A DNA stretch of 35,000 bases from Prorocentrum cordatum (GCA_963575745.1 CAUYUJ010015957.1:111392-146391); one strand, 5' to 3'. Counted from the first letter of the stretch, positions 1 through 11,451 are shown. Numbers and translations: made by a program. The notes: generated from the sequence alone by a model not told the origin.

Positions 1-190
1 ACGAAACGTGTGAGGGGTGTGCCGAAATGGTCGGGGGGCGGTATGCGAACGCTGCCACTGGGGCCTTCGGTGGAGCTCCCCAGGGACCACGAAACGTGTG
101 ATGGGTGTGCCGAATTGGTCGAGGGACGGTATGCGAACGCTGCCACTGGGGCCTTCGGTGGAGCTCCTTAGGGGCCACGAAACGTGTGAG
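1..190. repeat. 88-bp satellite, two copies at the window edge
   Basis: ACGAAACGTGTGA recurs at 1, 89 and 177, giving an 88-bp period. Each unit carries CACTGGGGCCTTCGGTGGAG. The same family occupies 6395-7790. The array continues beyond the window edge. Confidence 0.9.
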
Positions 191-261
191 TGGTGTGACG
201 ACAATGTGATGATAATGATACGGGTGGTAATTGAATGGAATTGTTTTCAATATGATGATGC

Positions 262-460
262 TGACGAGGAGGAGGAAGAGGAGGAGGAGGAGGAGAAGGG
301 GAGGAGAAGGAGGAGGAGGAGGAGGAGGAGGAGGAGAGGAGAGGAGAAGAAGACGCACGGCGCTGCGAATTCAAAACGAGGACCCAACTCCACAGGAGGG
401 TTGGGAACACAAGCACACAAACAAACAAACAAGTAAGCAAGCAAGCAAACAAACAAACAC
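262..460. repeat. GGA purine tract plus cassette shared with 7790-7900
   Basis: A GGA/GAG purine tract (262-350) is followed by TTCAAAACGAGGACCCAACT and CCACAGGAGGGTT, then (AAAC)n and (AAGC)n. The same order (88-bp satellite, purine tract, TTCAAAACGA-GACCCAAC, CCACAGGA-GGTT) occurs at 7340-7900. From 461 to 814 I see no gene; this is the 3' flank of the channel gene. Confidence 0.8.
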
Positions 461-814
461 AAAACGAGAAAACGACGTCGAATGTTCAGAAGGCCAGGAG
501 GTTCGGGTGGCCTGGGGGGAAACGAGCTTGAGCACAAATCTTCCGGGGAGGCGAGCGAAGCATCTCCTTGGCCTGGAGGCAGTATTGTCGACCCAGAGAC
601 AGGAGAGCATCCTGGACCTGGAAACAGAATTCGTCCATAGCCGAAGTGTGCTGGATAGAGTATCCTCCGTATACTCCCCACCGCCACTTGATAGTGAGAC
701 GCGCCTTTCGTCGCGAAGCTCACACTGGTTACATCTCTCGGGGAAAACTCGATACAGCAGGATGATCTAATTGAGGGGGTGAAAAAAAAGGCTAAAACTT
801 CCTCCGAGGTCAGG

Positions 815-1030
815 TCAGACTCTTGCGCCTTTCAGCGCCGGCCCGACGACAGCGTCGGAGACGCGCTGCAGGACCGCCTCCATCCCTACGATGCGGGCCT
901 CGAGGCCTGCCAGGCGGGACTCCATCGCGCTCATCTTGATGCCGAGAGCCGCCTCGGTGGACGGCTGCATCCGGAACGAAGACGGGTCCTCCGTGGAACT
1001 CCGCCGGCGCCCCCCAGCGGGGCCATCGGG
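815..1030 (-). CDS. Channel exon 8: C-terminal helix and stop codon
   Basis: Frame: basic, serine-rich segment (GGRRRSSTEDPSSFRMQ), then an amphipathic helix (MSAMESRLAGLEARIVGMEA, VLQRVSDAVVG) and the end PALKGARV with TGA at 817-815. The heptad-like spacing of Met/Leu/Ile suggests a coiled coil, which in tetrameric channels can help assembly. The acceptor is inferred as CGGAG before CCCGAT, in phase with the GT donor of the EF-hand exon; an in-frame TGA lies only a few codons further upstream, so the exon cannot start much earlier. Confidence 0.75.
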   Translation of the reverse strand, partial: PDGPAGGRRRSSTEDPSSFRMQPSTEAALGIKMSAMESRLAGLEARIVGMEAVLQRVSDAVVGPALKGARV

Positions 1031-1194
1031 CTCCGCGGATCAGGCCTGCTGCTCCCCGCTCCGGTCTCCAGTCTCCAGTCTCCGATGCTGCCATGCTGTG
1101 TCCCACTTCCTGCCGTGAGCTGTTTGGAACTCCGCGCGAATTTCGGGGGCGTGCTCAAAAGTTCTGGGGGGTCCTGGGACACCTTAAGATAGAT

Positions 1195-1500
1195 GTTCGC
1201 GCCCCCGACGCCATAATCCCTCGCAGATCATATCAGACTCGCGCCCCAGAGGCTATAATCCGCGTCCCCGAGGCCATAAACCCTTGCAGGTTGCCTGTGT
1301 TCGCGCTCCCGAAAACTCAATTCCTTCCAAATTACATGATCTTCGCGTCTCCGAGGCAACACTCTCTTACAAGTTACACCATATATGCGTCCCAGAAGCC
1401 ACGATCCCTTGTAAATTACACGTTCTTCGCGTCCCCGAAATCATAAACCTTCATGAACTATGCACTATTCGCGCTTTTGAGGCCACAATCCTTCATAAAA
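1195..1500. repeat. Degenerate tandem repeat of about 41-44 bp in intron 7
   Basis: TTCGCGTCCCCGAGGCCATA-like starts recur at about 1197, 1239, 1262, 1300, 1342, 1386, 1428 and 1469, each followed by AATCCCTTGCAAATTACA-like sequence. About seven diverged copies. Confidence 0.75.
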
Positions 1501-1615
1501 GGCCCTCAAGGCGGTACAAGAGGCCTCCGAGACGGCCCAAGAGTGCTCCAAGGCGGTCCCAAGACGGCCCAAGAGACTCCCAAGAGGCCCCCAAGAGCGC
1601 TCCAAGAGCCAACGC
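1500..1615. repeat. CCCAAGAGG short-unit repeat, copy 1
   Basis: Variants of GGCCCAAGAG and GGTCCCAAGA follow one another. A 27-base segment containing CCCCCAAGAGCGCTCCAAGA is identical to one near 11480. Confidence 0.8.
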
Positions 1616-1839
1616 TGCTTCACGACGGCGCCCAGGCCTCACAACATAGCTCTTGCACCCCATTCTCCGAGAGAGGGGGCCGGCGGCAGGGGGCGGCGGC
1701 AGGGGGCGGAGCCCTTACGGATAGTAAGGTCACTCGGGCAAGGACCCAACGGCTGGCTGACTCGCTTTCCCATTCGATCCTCGGCCGCGGGCAGTGTGCT
1801 GGGACTGTTGCTTCCATTGCCGCAGTGATCGCTCTCTAC

Positions 1840-2139
1840 CTTGTTTCCAAGATGCTCTTTTAGCAGCTGCAGTATTGCCTTGGCATTATCGTGGATGCCG
1901 TTGCACTGGCGAGCCAGCCGCAGCAATTCCATCGGCTTGTTGTCCTGAGATGCCTTCAGGACGCCATCGCAGAATTCCTCCACGTCGATGCTGCCACTGT
2001 TATCGAAGTCCAGCGTGTGGAAGAGCTCCTCGCAGTCCTCCATCTTGGCAATCTGCTGCAGCTGCTCCCTCAGCTCCTCGGGCGCGTTCAGGATCTCCTC
2101 CAGCTCGAGGTTGCCGCTGCCATCTTCGTCCAGCTCGAT
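1840..2139 (-). CDS. Channel exon 7: EF-hand pair
   Basis: This 100-codon exon has two EF-hand loops: DEDGSGNLELEE and DFDNSGSIDVEE. Each has the Asp/Asn/Ser ligand positions, the central Gly and the position-12 Glu of a competent calcium loop. A helix (APEELREQLQQIAKMEDCEE) lies between them. The tail (PMELLRLARQCNGIHDNAKA) is a further helix. The donor is AACAAG before GTAGAG. The frame runs open upstream through low-quality sequence (GRRR), so the start at ATCGAG is inferred from continuity with the preceding exon. Calcium control of gating is an inference from position. Confidence 0.9.
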
Positions 2140-2269
2140 CCGCCGACGCCCGCCTGCTGGGCGCCACTGGGCGCGTGCGACGTGCCGGGCTGCACCCCCC
2201 CCGCCGGAGGAGAGAACGTCGGGCTGGGGCGTGCCTTCTACTTCTGACCTGAGATCCTGGCGTCGCAAT

Positions 2270-2335
2270 CTGTTCGAGCCGGGCGCTTTCACCCTTCGTC
2301 GGGCCTGGAGACCCTCGCAGATCGATGCGGCTCGA
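2270..2335 (-). repeat. Short dispersed repeat with GC hairpin, copy A
   Basis: Read on the minus strand it has CGAGCC-ATCGAT-TGCGAGGGT, GGCCCG and AAAGCGCCCGG. Copies B and C are on the plus strand at 22643-22715 and 34850-34925. This copy is the most diverged. Confidence 0.65.
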
Positions 2336-2513
2336 AGAATGACGCAGACAGAAGGGATCCAGGGCTCTGGGCGTGATTTGTCACGATGTGGCAACCTTTT
2401 CGCTGCGTGGATCTCAAGGGAGAAGGCTTCCTGGAAGCCAGGAGGGCCTGGCATCTGCATGAAATCAGTGATTTCTCGAAGGTCCGTGCGCTGGCTGCGC
2501 CCCCGGCGCCGCG

Positions 2514-2725
2514 CCTGGCGCACTCCGCGCCAGGGAAGGGGCCCAGCGCCGACCCAGGAAACCCACGCGGCTCTCAGAGAAATCCCCCACTGCCCCTCCC
2601 CAAAAGCTCCAGAATCCCCTCCCCAGAGCCCCTCCCCAAAAGCTCCAGAATCCCCCACTGCCCCTCCCCAAAAGCTCCAGAAATCCCCACTGCCCCTCCC
2701 CAAAAGGTCCAGAATCCCCTTCTGG
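2514..2725. repeat. Tandem repeat of CTCCCCAAAAGCTCCAGAAT units
   Basis: Four to five units of about 31-33 bp (CCCACTGCCCCTCCCC, AAAAGCTCCAGAATC) at 2581-2725, preceded by GGGCCCAGCGCCGACCCAGG. A diverged relative of the whole stretch lies at 3957-4160. Confidence 0.85.
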
Positions 2726-2908
2726 AGGGGGGGGGGGAGTGGAGGAAGGGCTCCTTCCGCCCATCGGCTACACGCAAGAGCGACCTTGGGCAATAGTGAC
2801 CTTCGGTGCGCGGCTTTACGGAGGACGCGGGGTGACCAAACCTGGGCGCGCAGGCCGCTGCTACCGCTTCGCGTTCGGCGATCGGAGACCCCCATTGGGC
2901 TTGTGTTG

Positions 2909-3078
2909 CTCCCATCGTACTGAAGGACCACTTTCCGAGCACCCAGAGAAGTATCGAAACAGCGTCGAGCGAGTATCGCCTCCCAGGCCCCGACACGTGA
3001 AAACCCTCAAGCTTCGGTACTGTCTTGAGGCTCGAAAATATGTCTGGTGGCCAAGGCTACAGTAGATTGGAACATCCT
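2909..3078. repeat. Long dispersed repeat, copy 1
   Basis: Shares with 33986-34198, in the same orientation, TATCGAAACAG, CGAGTATCGCCTCCCAGG, CGACACGTGAA and TTGGAACATC in the same order. This copy lacks about 40 bases around the GAATGAACTGTCGAACGAG part of the other. From 3079 to about 3780 I see nothing I can name. Confidence 0.85.
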
Positions 3079-3774
3079 TACATGGGACCCACATCAAAGG
3101 TCACTCCGGCGGAAGGCCGGACGCACCCCCAGCTGATTCTCAACGATCCCCAAGCCTATCCAGGGGCTGGAAAAGGAGGCCTGGGGCAGGCCCCGTGAAG
3201 GCCCCAAGAAACCCACATAAGATCACGAAAAACTTCAAAACAATCCCCCACAATGCCCCCCCCTTAAACCCCACACGCTACGTAAGACAGGCCGAAACCC
3301 CAAGATTGCACAGCGATCGCGCGCGTTCCGCGAACTCCGGCTTTCACTCTTGCTGCCGCCCCAAGGGGTCGGCGGTGCGGCGTAAGCCAATGAATCAAGC
3401 GCAAGTTTTTCCCGCGATGTGGCGGTGCCCCAGGACCCAAAAATCTGAATGCTCGCGCCGATCGTGGCGATTGCAAACACAAACGCCTGACCCCGTCGGC
3501 CGCGTTTCGCTCGTCGACCAACATGTAAACTTGCGCCTGATTCCGAGGAGGGTTGTGGAACCTGGGGAGGGCCACCCAGAGGCCGAAAGCGTCCAGAGAC
3601 CTTCCGCCGTCGTGGCTCTGTGCACGACGCGAGGGGGTCTGGAGACCACGAGGGCGCAGAGTGGCGGCGCCAACCAGGGGGACGGCGCCCCCCCGGGATG
3701 TCCCAGAAGCCAGGAGGGCATCTCTGGAGAAACATCTGCACAGATCTACAGGGCAACTTCTAATACATGGGATG

Positions 3775-3890
3775 TTTAAACATATGGGCGTTTTCTAATA
3801 CATGATTAATGCATGAATACATTTATGCATGAACTCATCGTTGTTTTTGATACTAAATCCTTGCATTTGTCATACATGATCCGCACGCGG
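3775..3890. other. AT-rich island in intron 6
   Basis: AT-rich stretch with repeated TACATGATTAATGCATGAAT-like words (TGCATGAA twice, ATACATGAT twice) in an otherwise GC-rich intron. No ORF or RNA recognised. Confidence 0.5.
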
Positions 3891-3956
3891 AGCATGTCTT
3901 AAAAACGGCCCTGCAGTCTCTCGGAGGTCCGCGCGGATCTCCTGCATCGGCACCGA

Positions 3957-4160
3957 CCCCCTCCCTGGCGGAGCGCGCCGGGGGCAGGAGGGCCCAGCGC
4001 CGATCCGGGAGAGCCGCGCGGGCCCCGGAGCAATCCCCCCCTGCCCCTCGAAAGAGCCGGAATCCCGTTCTGGAGTGGCAGGGGCGCGCCAGGGGCGGCT
4101 TTGGAGGCGCAGCCTGGGGGGGTCCAGCGCCGATCCAGGAGCTACGTGCGGACCTCCATA
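3957..4160. repeat. Diverged copy of the 2514-2725 repeat
   Basis: Contains GGGCCCAGCGCCGATCC, CAATCCCCCCCTGCCCCTCG and AATCCCGTTCTGGAG, each with a counterpart at 2514-2725. Part of it repeats within itself (CCAGCGCCGATCC at about 3985 and 4121). Confidence 0.75.
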
Positions 4161-4281
4161 AGTTTAGCTCTTTGGCGGCAAATCATGAGAGCCTAGTATA
4201 CCCTCCTAATTCCGTCGTCAGCGGAGAAAGGACTTCCCCCCCCTGCGGTGTCAGCGGGGAGGCTGGCGGAGCCTCTGGGAT

Positions 4282-4398
4282 GAACATCGCTTTCAGCTTG
4301 GGGAGGGCCTTCTTCCTGCTCGCGGCTTCCCACGCTGACTCGGCCTCCTTGTCCCGGGCGGACTGGGACAAGGCGTTGTCCACCATGAGGGCGGTAAC
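4282..4398 (-). CDS. Channel exon 6: cytosolic helix after S6
   Basis: The exon encodes VTALMVDNALSQSARDKEA, then a charged helix ending KKALPKLKAMF. In this channel family the end of S6 continues as VTA-[LV]-[MIV]-V-[DE] and an alanine/charged helix that leads into the first EF-hand. The acceptor TTTCTAG before GTTACC is clear. The 3' end is set only because KLKAMF should run directly into IELDEDGSG of the next exon. The sequence there (TTCATCCCAGAG) has no usual donor, although ATC occurs at both exon ends. Confidence 0.8.
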
Positions 4399-4682
4399 CT
4401 AGAAAGCATGATATTTGACGAACCAATGCATTGACCTAAAGAGTAGATGTAGAACATTCGACCCAAACAGAATAGAGATAAAACAATAACAAACAAACAG
4501 ATGAAGAACAAAAACTAACCAGCCTGCGCAGGTCCATTATGAGGCCGCATGTTGGTGTACATGGCACACGTGTCCCAGCCAGCTGATATCGACGCATATG
4601 CATAAGCATGTATACATATACGGACTCAAATGTACACATGTGCATTGATCACACATAGATTATGTGTTGATATACAGCTGGG

Positions 4683-4683
<1 letters not shown>

Positions 4684-4720
<37 letters not shown>

Positions 4721-5105
4721 GTATACACGCACATTCATCTATCCCTCCCTCCATCCATCTATACCTGCATCCGTCCATATTTACACGCATCCATACATCC
4801 ATGCATGCATACCTACCTACACCCCTGCATACATAAATACATGCATATATGCATGCATACAGACATGCATACAGACATACCTGCATGCATACCTACATCC
4901 ATAATTGTCGGCAGGTTTACATGCATGCAGGCATCACATACATACATACATACATACATGCATACGTACATACATGCATACATACATGCATGCATGCATA
5001 CATACATACATGCATACATACATTAATGCATGCATGCATATATACATACGTAAATACATACATGCATGCATGCATACATACATACATACATACATGTATA
5101 CAGGC

Positions 5106-5138
<33 letters not shown>

Positions 5139-5985
5139 TATACATACATGCATACATACATACATACATACATCCATACATACATACATACATACACACA
5201 TAGCTATATGCATGCATACATTCCTACATGCATGCATGCATGCAGCCATACCTATATGCATGCATAAATGTATGCATGTATGCATGCACATATGCATACA
5301 TGCATACAAATATACGTACATGCATGCATGAACACATACATACATATATACATACATACATACATACATATATACATACATACATACATACATACATACC
5401 TACATACATACCTGCATACATACATCCATACATACATACATGCATGCATACACATATATATATATACCTGGCTATATGCATGCATACAGTCCTACATGTG
5501 TGCATGTATGCATGCAGTCATATCTATATGCATGCATACATGCATGCATGCATGCGCATATGCATACATGCATACATGTGTAAATGAATACATGCATACA
5601 TACATACATGCATCCATGCATGCATGCATGCATGCATGCAAACATACACGTATACATGCATATATGAATGAATGCATGCATGCATGCGCACATATCTACA
5701 GACACGCACACATACATACATACATACATACATACATACATACATACGTACATACGTACATACGTACATACGTACATACATACACACACATACATACATA
5801 CATGCATACATACATACATACATACCGACCTACATGCATACATGCATACACACACGCATACGTACAAGCAAGCATGCATACATGTATATTACATACATAA
5901 ACACACACACTTACATGCATGTATACATACATTCAGACGAACATACGTACGTACATACATACACTCGTACGTATATACATACATG
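4684..5985. repeat. TACA/TGCA microsatellite, left block
   Basis: (TA)n at 4684-4725 followed by about 1.25 kb of (TACA)n with TGCA, GACA (5103-5137) and CATA variants. Both strands are open and translate as CMYV or HTYI repeats; these are not genes. 4399-4683 is AT-rich intron with nothing recognised. Confidence 0.95.
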
Positions 5986-6394
5986 CGAGAAAGCGCGCCC
6001 GTGGCGCACCCTCAAAAGGGTAGCTACCCCGCCCCCCTTGGACCTGCCCTGCCGGAAGGCACCCCCCCTCCTTTGTTTTCTCGCCCCTCGGAAACCGTCG
6101 GAAACTACCCCCATCCCACCCCCTCTCGCGCTCTGGAAGCTACCCCCCCTCCCCCCTCCCTTAAGAGGGGGGGCTTAGCTACCCCCCCCTCCTTGAACTT
6201 CCGCTGCCGGGCCCCCCCCTCCTTTTTTCCGCCCCGCAGAGATCCCCCCCCCCCCTCTTTTCGCGCTCCGGAAGCTACCCCCCCCCCCTCCCTTTCCCAA
6301 AGGGGGGGGGACGGGCTTGGATACCCCCCCCCTCTTGGACCTCCACTGCCGAAGCCCTCCTCCCTCCTTTTTGTTTCTGCTTCTCGGAAGCGAC

Positions 6395-7790
6395 GCTTCC
6401 CATGCGAACGTCGCCACTGGGGCCTTCGGTGGAGCTGCCTATGGGGCCACGAAGTGCTGTACTCACTGGGGGAAACGCATGCGAACAGCGCCATTGGGGC
6501 GTTCGGTGGAGCTCCCTATGGCGCCACGAAGCCTTGTACTGGGTGGGGGAGATGCATGAGAAGGAGATCCTTATGGGTCCACGAAACGTTGCACTGGATG
6601 GAGGGAACGCATGCGGAGGACACCGCCACTGGAGCTGTCGGTGGAGCTCCGTATGGCGCCACGAAGCAATGTATTGGGTGGAGGAGACGCATGCGAACAC
6701 CGCCGCTGAGGCCTTCGGTGGAGCTCCTTATGGGCCCACGAAACGCTGTACTGGGCGGAGGAAACGCATGTGGACACCGCCACTGGGACCTACGGTGGAG
6801 CTCCCTATGGGTCCACGAAACGCTGTACTGGGTGGGGGAAACGCATGCGGACACCGCCACTGGAGCTGTCGGTGGAGCTCCGTATGGCGCCACGAAGCGA
6901 CGTACTGGATGGAGGAGACGCATGCGAACACAAGCTGAGGCCTTCGGTGGGGCTCGTTATGGGCCCACGTAACGTTGCACTCGGCGGAGGAAACGCATGC
7001 GGACACCGCCACTGGGGCCTTTGATGGAGCTCCCTATGGGTCCACGAAACGTTGTACTGGGCGGGGGAAAAGCATGCGGACACCGCCACTAGGACATTCG
7101 GTGGAGTTCCTCATGGGGCCACGAAGCGCTGTACTAGGTGGAGGAGACGCATGCGGACACCACCACTAGGGCATTCAGCGAAGCCCCCATATGGGGCCAC
7201 GAAACATTGTACTGGGTGGAGGAAACGCATGCAGACACCGCCCCGAGGGCCCGGTGAAGCTTCCTATGGGCCCACGAAAAGCTGTACTGGGTGAGGCGAG
7301 CGCAGGCGAACCATGCAACTTGGGGCCTTCGGTGGAGCTCCCTATGGGGCCACGAAACGTGTGAGATGTGTGCCAAAGTGGAGGGGGGGGCATGCGAACG
7401 CAGTCACTTGGGGTCTTCGGTGGAGCTCCCTACGGGGCCACGAAACGTGTGAGATGTGTGCCAAAGTGGACAGGAAACGGCATGTGAACGCAGCCACTTG
7501 GGGCCTTCGGTGGAGCTCCCTATGGGGCCACGAAACGTCTAACGCAGCCACTGGGGCCTTCGGTGGAGAAGCCACGAAACGTCTGAGGGGTAGGCCAGAG
7601 TGAACAGGAGGCGGCATGTGAACGCAGCCACTGGGGCCTTCTGTGGAGATCCCTATGGGGCCTCGACACGTGTGAGGGGTGGGCCAAAGTGGACAGGAGG
7701 CGGCATGTGAACGCAGCCACTGGGGCCTTGGGTGGAGCTCCCTATGGGGCCACGAAACGTGTGAGGGGTAGGCCAAAGTGAGGGAGTGAC
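6395..7790. repeat. 77/88-bp satellite array
   Basis: CCACGAA recurs at about 77-bp steps from 6449 to 7200 (6449, 6526, 6661, 6738, 6815, 6892, 6967) with a shorter unit near 6581, then at about 88-bp steps from 7340 to 7760 with GTGTGAG-TG-GCCAAAGTG added. Each unit has CTTCGGTGGAGCTCC-TATGG. Roughly 16 copies. The 88-bp subtype equals the array at 1-190. Confidence 0.9.
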
Positions 7791-7904
7791 GCGAGGAGGG
7801 AGGAGGGGGAGGTGGAGGAGAGGATAGGAGAAGGAGGAGGACGCGGGGCACCGTCTCTTCAAAACGAAGACCCAACACCACAGGATGGTTCGGAAAAAAC
7901 AAAT

Positions 7905-8560
7905 AGCTTTGAAGCCCCCTCCCCTTGGCAAACCAATTTCAGCTGCGAAAAAGAGCGGGGGTAGCTTCCGAATCCCCCCCCCGCCCCTTTGAAAGGGAAG
8001 CCCGGGCTAACCTTGGGCTCCGGAAAAGGGGGGAGGGGGGGTAGCTTTGAAGCCCCCCACACCCCTGGCACGGTAATCTCGGCTGCGAAATGGAAGGAGG
8101 GAGCTTCCGAAGCCCCCCCCCTTTGAAAGCTAAGCCCAGGCTGGCCTTGGGCTCCCGACAAGGAAGGAGGGGGGGGAGCTTTGAAGCCCCCCCACCCTGG
8201 CACGGCAATCTCAGCTGCGAAAAAGAGGAGGGGGTAGCTTCCGAAGCCCCCCACCTTGAAAAGTAAGCCCGGTTAACCCTGGGCTCTGGAAAAGGAAGGA
8301 GGGGGGGTAGCTTTGAAGCCCCCCCACCCTTGCCACGGCAATCTCAGCAAAGAAAAAGAGGGGAGGGGCTTCCGAAGCCCCCCGTGGCCCCGGAAAGGAG
8401 GGGAGGGTAGCTTCCACTCCCCCCCCCCTTGAGCTAGGGAACCCCTGGCTCCGAAATGTACACAAAAGGGGGGGAAAGGGGGTAGCTTCGGAAGTCCCCC
8501 CCTTTCCCAAGGGAGGGGACGGGGGGTAGCTTGAAGCTGGCGCCCCCCTGTTAGTTTGAA
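7905..8560. repeat. 133-bp tandem repeat, right arm
   Basis: TAGCTTTGAAGCCCCC recurs at about 7909, 8042, 8179 and 8309, with CTTGGGCTCCGGAAAAGG and GGCACGGCAATCTCAGCTGC between. The last part is degenerate. Confidence 0.85.
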
Positions 8561-8585
8561 GTGCGCCACAAGCGCGCTCTTTCGT

Positions 8586-9066
8586 ACATACATAAACGCA
8601 TGCACACACACACACACACATCAATACATACATACATACATACATACATACATACATACATACATACATACATACATACATACATACATACATACATGCA
8701 TCCATACATACATGCATGCATGCATGCATGCATGCATACATACATACATACATGCATACATACATACATACATGCATGCATACATACATACGTTACATAC
8801 ACTACAAACATTACATACATTACATTACATTACATTACATTACATCACATTAAATTACATACATACATACATACATACATACATGCATACATACATGCAT
8901 ACATACATACATACATACATGCATATACACACATCCACACATACACAAATACGCACATACACACAATCACACAATCACACCTATATACATACATACATAC
9001 ATACATACATACATACATACATACATACATACATACATACATACATACATGCATGCATACATACAT

Positions 9067-9097
<31 letters not shown>

Positions 9098-9590
9098 TAC
9101 ATACACCTACACATACACATACACATAAACATACACATACACATACACATACATACATACATACATACATACATACATACATACATACATGCATGCATGC
9201 ATACATATATATATACATACGTACATACACACATACACACATACACACACATACATACATACAAGCAGACAGACAGACAGGCAGACAAACAGGCAAACAG
9301 ACAGACAGGCAGACCTACATACATACATACATACATACATACAGACATGCACACCTACGTATCTACACACCTACGTGCCTACCTACATACCTACATACAA
9401 ACAAATACAAAAACACATATACATACATCTACAAAGTCCAAAACAAATACAAGTCTCAATACACATACATTTACAAATGCAAATACACATGCAAATGCAA
9501 ATACACATGCCAATACTACTACCAACAGCAATACCAATACCAATACAAATACCAATACCAATACCAATACACACACGTATACTTATACGT
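8586..9590. repeat. TACA microsatellite, right block, ending in CAATAC units
   Basis: (TACA)n with TGCA, GACA (9067-9099, 9265-9315) and ACACAT variants to about 9420, then AAATACA and (CAATAC)n at 9440-9575. The ORFs across it are repeat translations. Confidence 0.95.
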
Positions 9591-9723
9591 ATACACGCTG
9601 AGGCATGGCTCTAACCGTTCCCGAGGACGCGTGGTTGTGCATATTTCGCTCGCTCGTCCTGCTCCTCATCATGCTCCTGTTCCTCCTTCTCCTCCACCTC
9701 CTCCTCCTCCTCTTCCCGATAAC

Positions 9724-9840
9724 CAGGTTCATGAGGGTGATGGACACGACCAAGAGGTAGGCGGCGAAGTAGATCGTGAGATAGGGCTTGGCGACGCAGA
9801 TTGGCACGTAGATCTGTCCGATGCTGTCGAGCGTCAAAAA
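9724..9840 (-). CDS. Channel exon 5: selectivity filter and S6
   Basis: The exon encodes [19 protein letters not shown] followed by S6 ([20 protein letters not shown]). TLDSIG is in the filter position; the Asp takes the place of the Glu of TLES filters in bacterial sodium channels, so cation selectivity is likely. The donor is CTG before GTTATC and the next acceptor is CTAG before GTTACC, giving LMNL-VTALMVD with GTT at both ends of the intron. The 5' boundary is uncertain; the frame is open further upstream (GADV) to CACAG at 9852-9856. A CAT-type microsatellite begins about 60 bp upstream of the exon. Confidence 0.85.
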
Positions 9841-9904
9841 TACGTCAGCCCCTGTGCCGTCGGGGATGGGCAGGCGTGTCCGATGTCCCACGTCATCCTC
9901 CCCC

Positions 9905-9911
9905 TCCTTCT

Positions 9912-9943
<32 letters not shown>

Positions 9944-10026
9944 AGCATCATCATCATCAACCTCATCCTCATCCACGTCAGCATCATCATTATCATCATC
10001 ATCATCATCATAACCATCAGCATCAG

Positions 10027-10079
<53 letters not shown>

Positions 10080-10649
10080 CCTTATCCTCCTCCTCGTTCA
10101 CATCATCCCCCATCGCACATCACCACCACCACCACCATCATCATCACCGCCGCCACCACTATCACCACCACCACCACCGCCATCACCATCATGATCATCA
10201 GCATCATCAGCAGCAGCAGCATCAGCATCATCATCATCATCATAATCCTCATCATCATCAGTATCATGACCATCACCATCATCATCATCACCATCACCAT
10301 CACCATCACCAGCACCATACATCATCATCAGCATCATCATAGGCATCATGATCATCATCATCATCATCAGCATCAGTGCCATCATTATTATCATCATCAT
10401 CATCATCATCATCAGCGTAGTCGTAGTCGTAGTCGTAGTCGTAGACTTTGTCGTTGCCGGCGGCGTCGGCGTTGGCATCGGCGTCGGCGTCCGCGTCGGC
10501 GTCATCGTCGTCGTCGTCTTCGCCTCGTCCTCGTTCTCGTCCTCCTCATCGTCGTCGTCGCCGTCACCGTCGTCAACCTCAACATCAACATCAACATCAC
10601 CATCACCATCATCATCAACAACGACGCCATCACCGACATGGCCATCATG

Positions 10650-10695
<46 letters not shown>

Positions 10696-10743
10696 CCATC
10701 ATCATCATCAGCAGCATCATCATTATCAGCATCATCAGCAGCG

Positions 10744-10779
<36 letters not shown>

Positions 10780-10934
10780 GCATCAGCATCGTCATCATCA
10801 TGGTCGTCATAATCCTCGTCCACTTCATCCTCATCCTCCTCCTCGTCGTCATCCTCCTCCTCTTCTTCCTCCTCGTCGTCAGCATCATCATCATCTTCAG
10901 CATCGTCACAATTGTCACCACCACAACCATGATG

Positions 10935-10968
<34 letters not shown>

Positions 10969-10975
10969 GTATCGC

Positions 10976-11013
<38 letters not shown>

Positions 11014-11018
11014 CCACG

Positions 11019-11049
<31 letters not shown>

Positions 11050-11398
11050 GCATCATCATCATCATCAGCATCATCAGCATCAGCATCGGCATCGGCATCA
11101 GCATCATCATCAACATCATCACCATCATCATCTTCATCACCAGCATCATCATCAGCATCATCGTCGTCATTAACATCAGCATCATCAGCATCAGCATCAG
11201 CATCAGCATCACCATCAGCACCATCATCAGCATCATCGTCATCATCATCCTCCCCCTCATCATCGTCATCATCATCAGCATCATCAGCATCAGCATCAGC
11301 ATCGTCATCATCAGCATCAGCATCAGCATCATCATCACCATCATCATCATCATCATCGTCATAAGCATCATCATCATCACCATCACCATCACCATCAC

Positions 11399-11451
<53 letters not shown>

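Larger units (their letters stand above)
5986..8585. mobile_element. Foldback-like element with inverted ends, inserted in a TACA microsatellite
   Basis: The left end reads CGAGAAAGCGCGCCCGTGGC then GCACCCTCAAAA. The right end, read on the minus strand, is ACGAAAGAGCGCGCTTGTGG then CGCACTTCAAAC. Inside the ends are two arms of GC-rich tandem repeats in opposite orientation: left (6010-6390) carries GGAAGCTACCCCCCC and CTCCTTTTTTCCGCCCCGCA, and right (7905-8560) carries the complements, GGGGGGTAGCTTCCGAAG and TGCGAAAAAGAGGAGGGGG. The centre (6395-7850) is a satellite array. The TACA strand is the same on both sides, as expected for insertion into an existing tract. No transposase is visible, so it would be non-autonomous. 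Alternative: independent expansion of repeats around an older palindrome. Confidence 0.6.

Noticed and set aside
4626-5932. Many ORFs rich in CMYV or HTYI repeats, also at 8551-9614
   Set aside because: TACA repeats have no stop in most frames. No start context, domain or non-repeat part supports a gene.
6010-6390. Proline-rich ORFs in the C-rich arm
   Set aside because: Translated C runs (PPP, TPP). The region is a repeat arm in inverted relation to 7905-8560.
4740-9400. CRISPR-like regular arrays
   Set aside because: The repeats are microsatellites and satellites without unique spacers, in a eukaryotic context.
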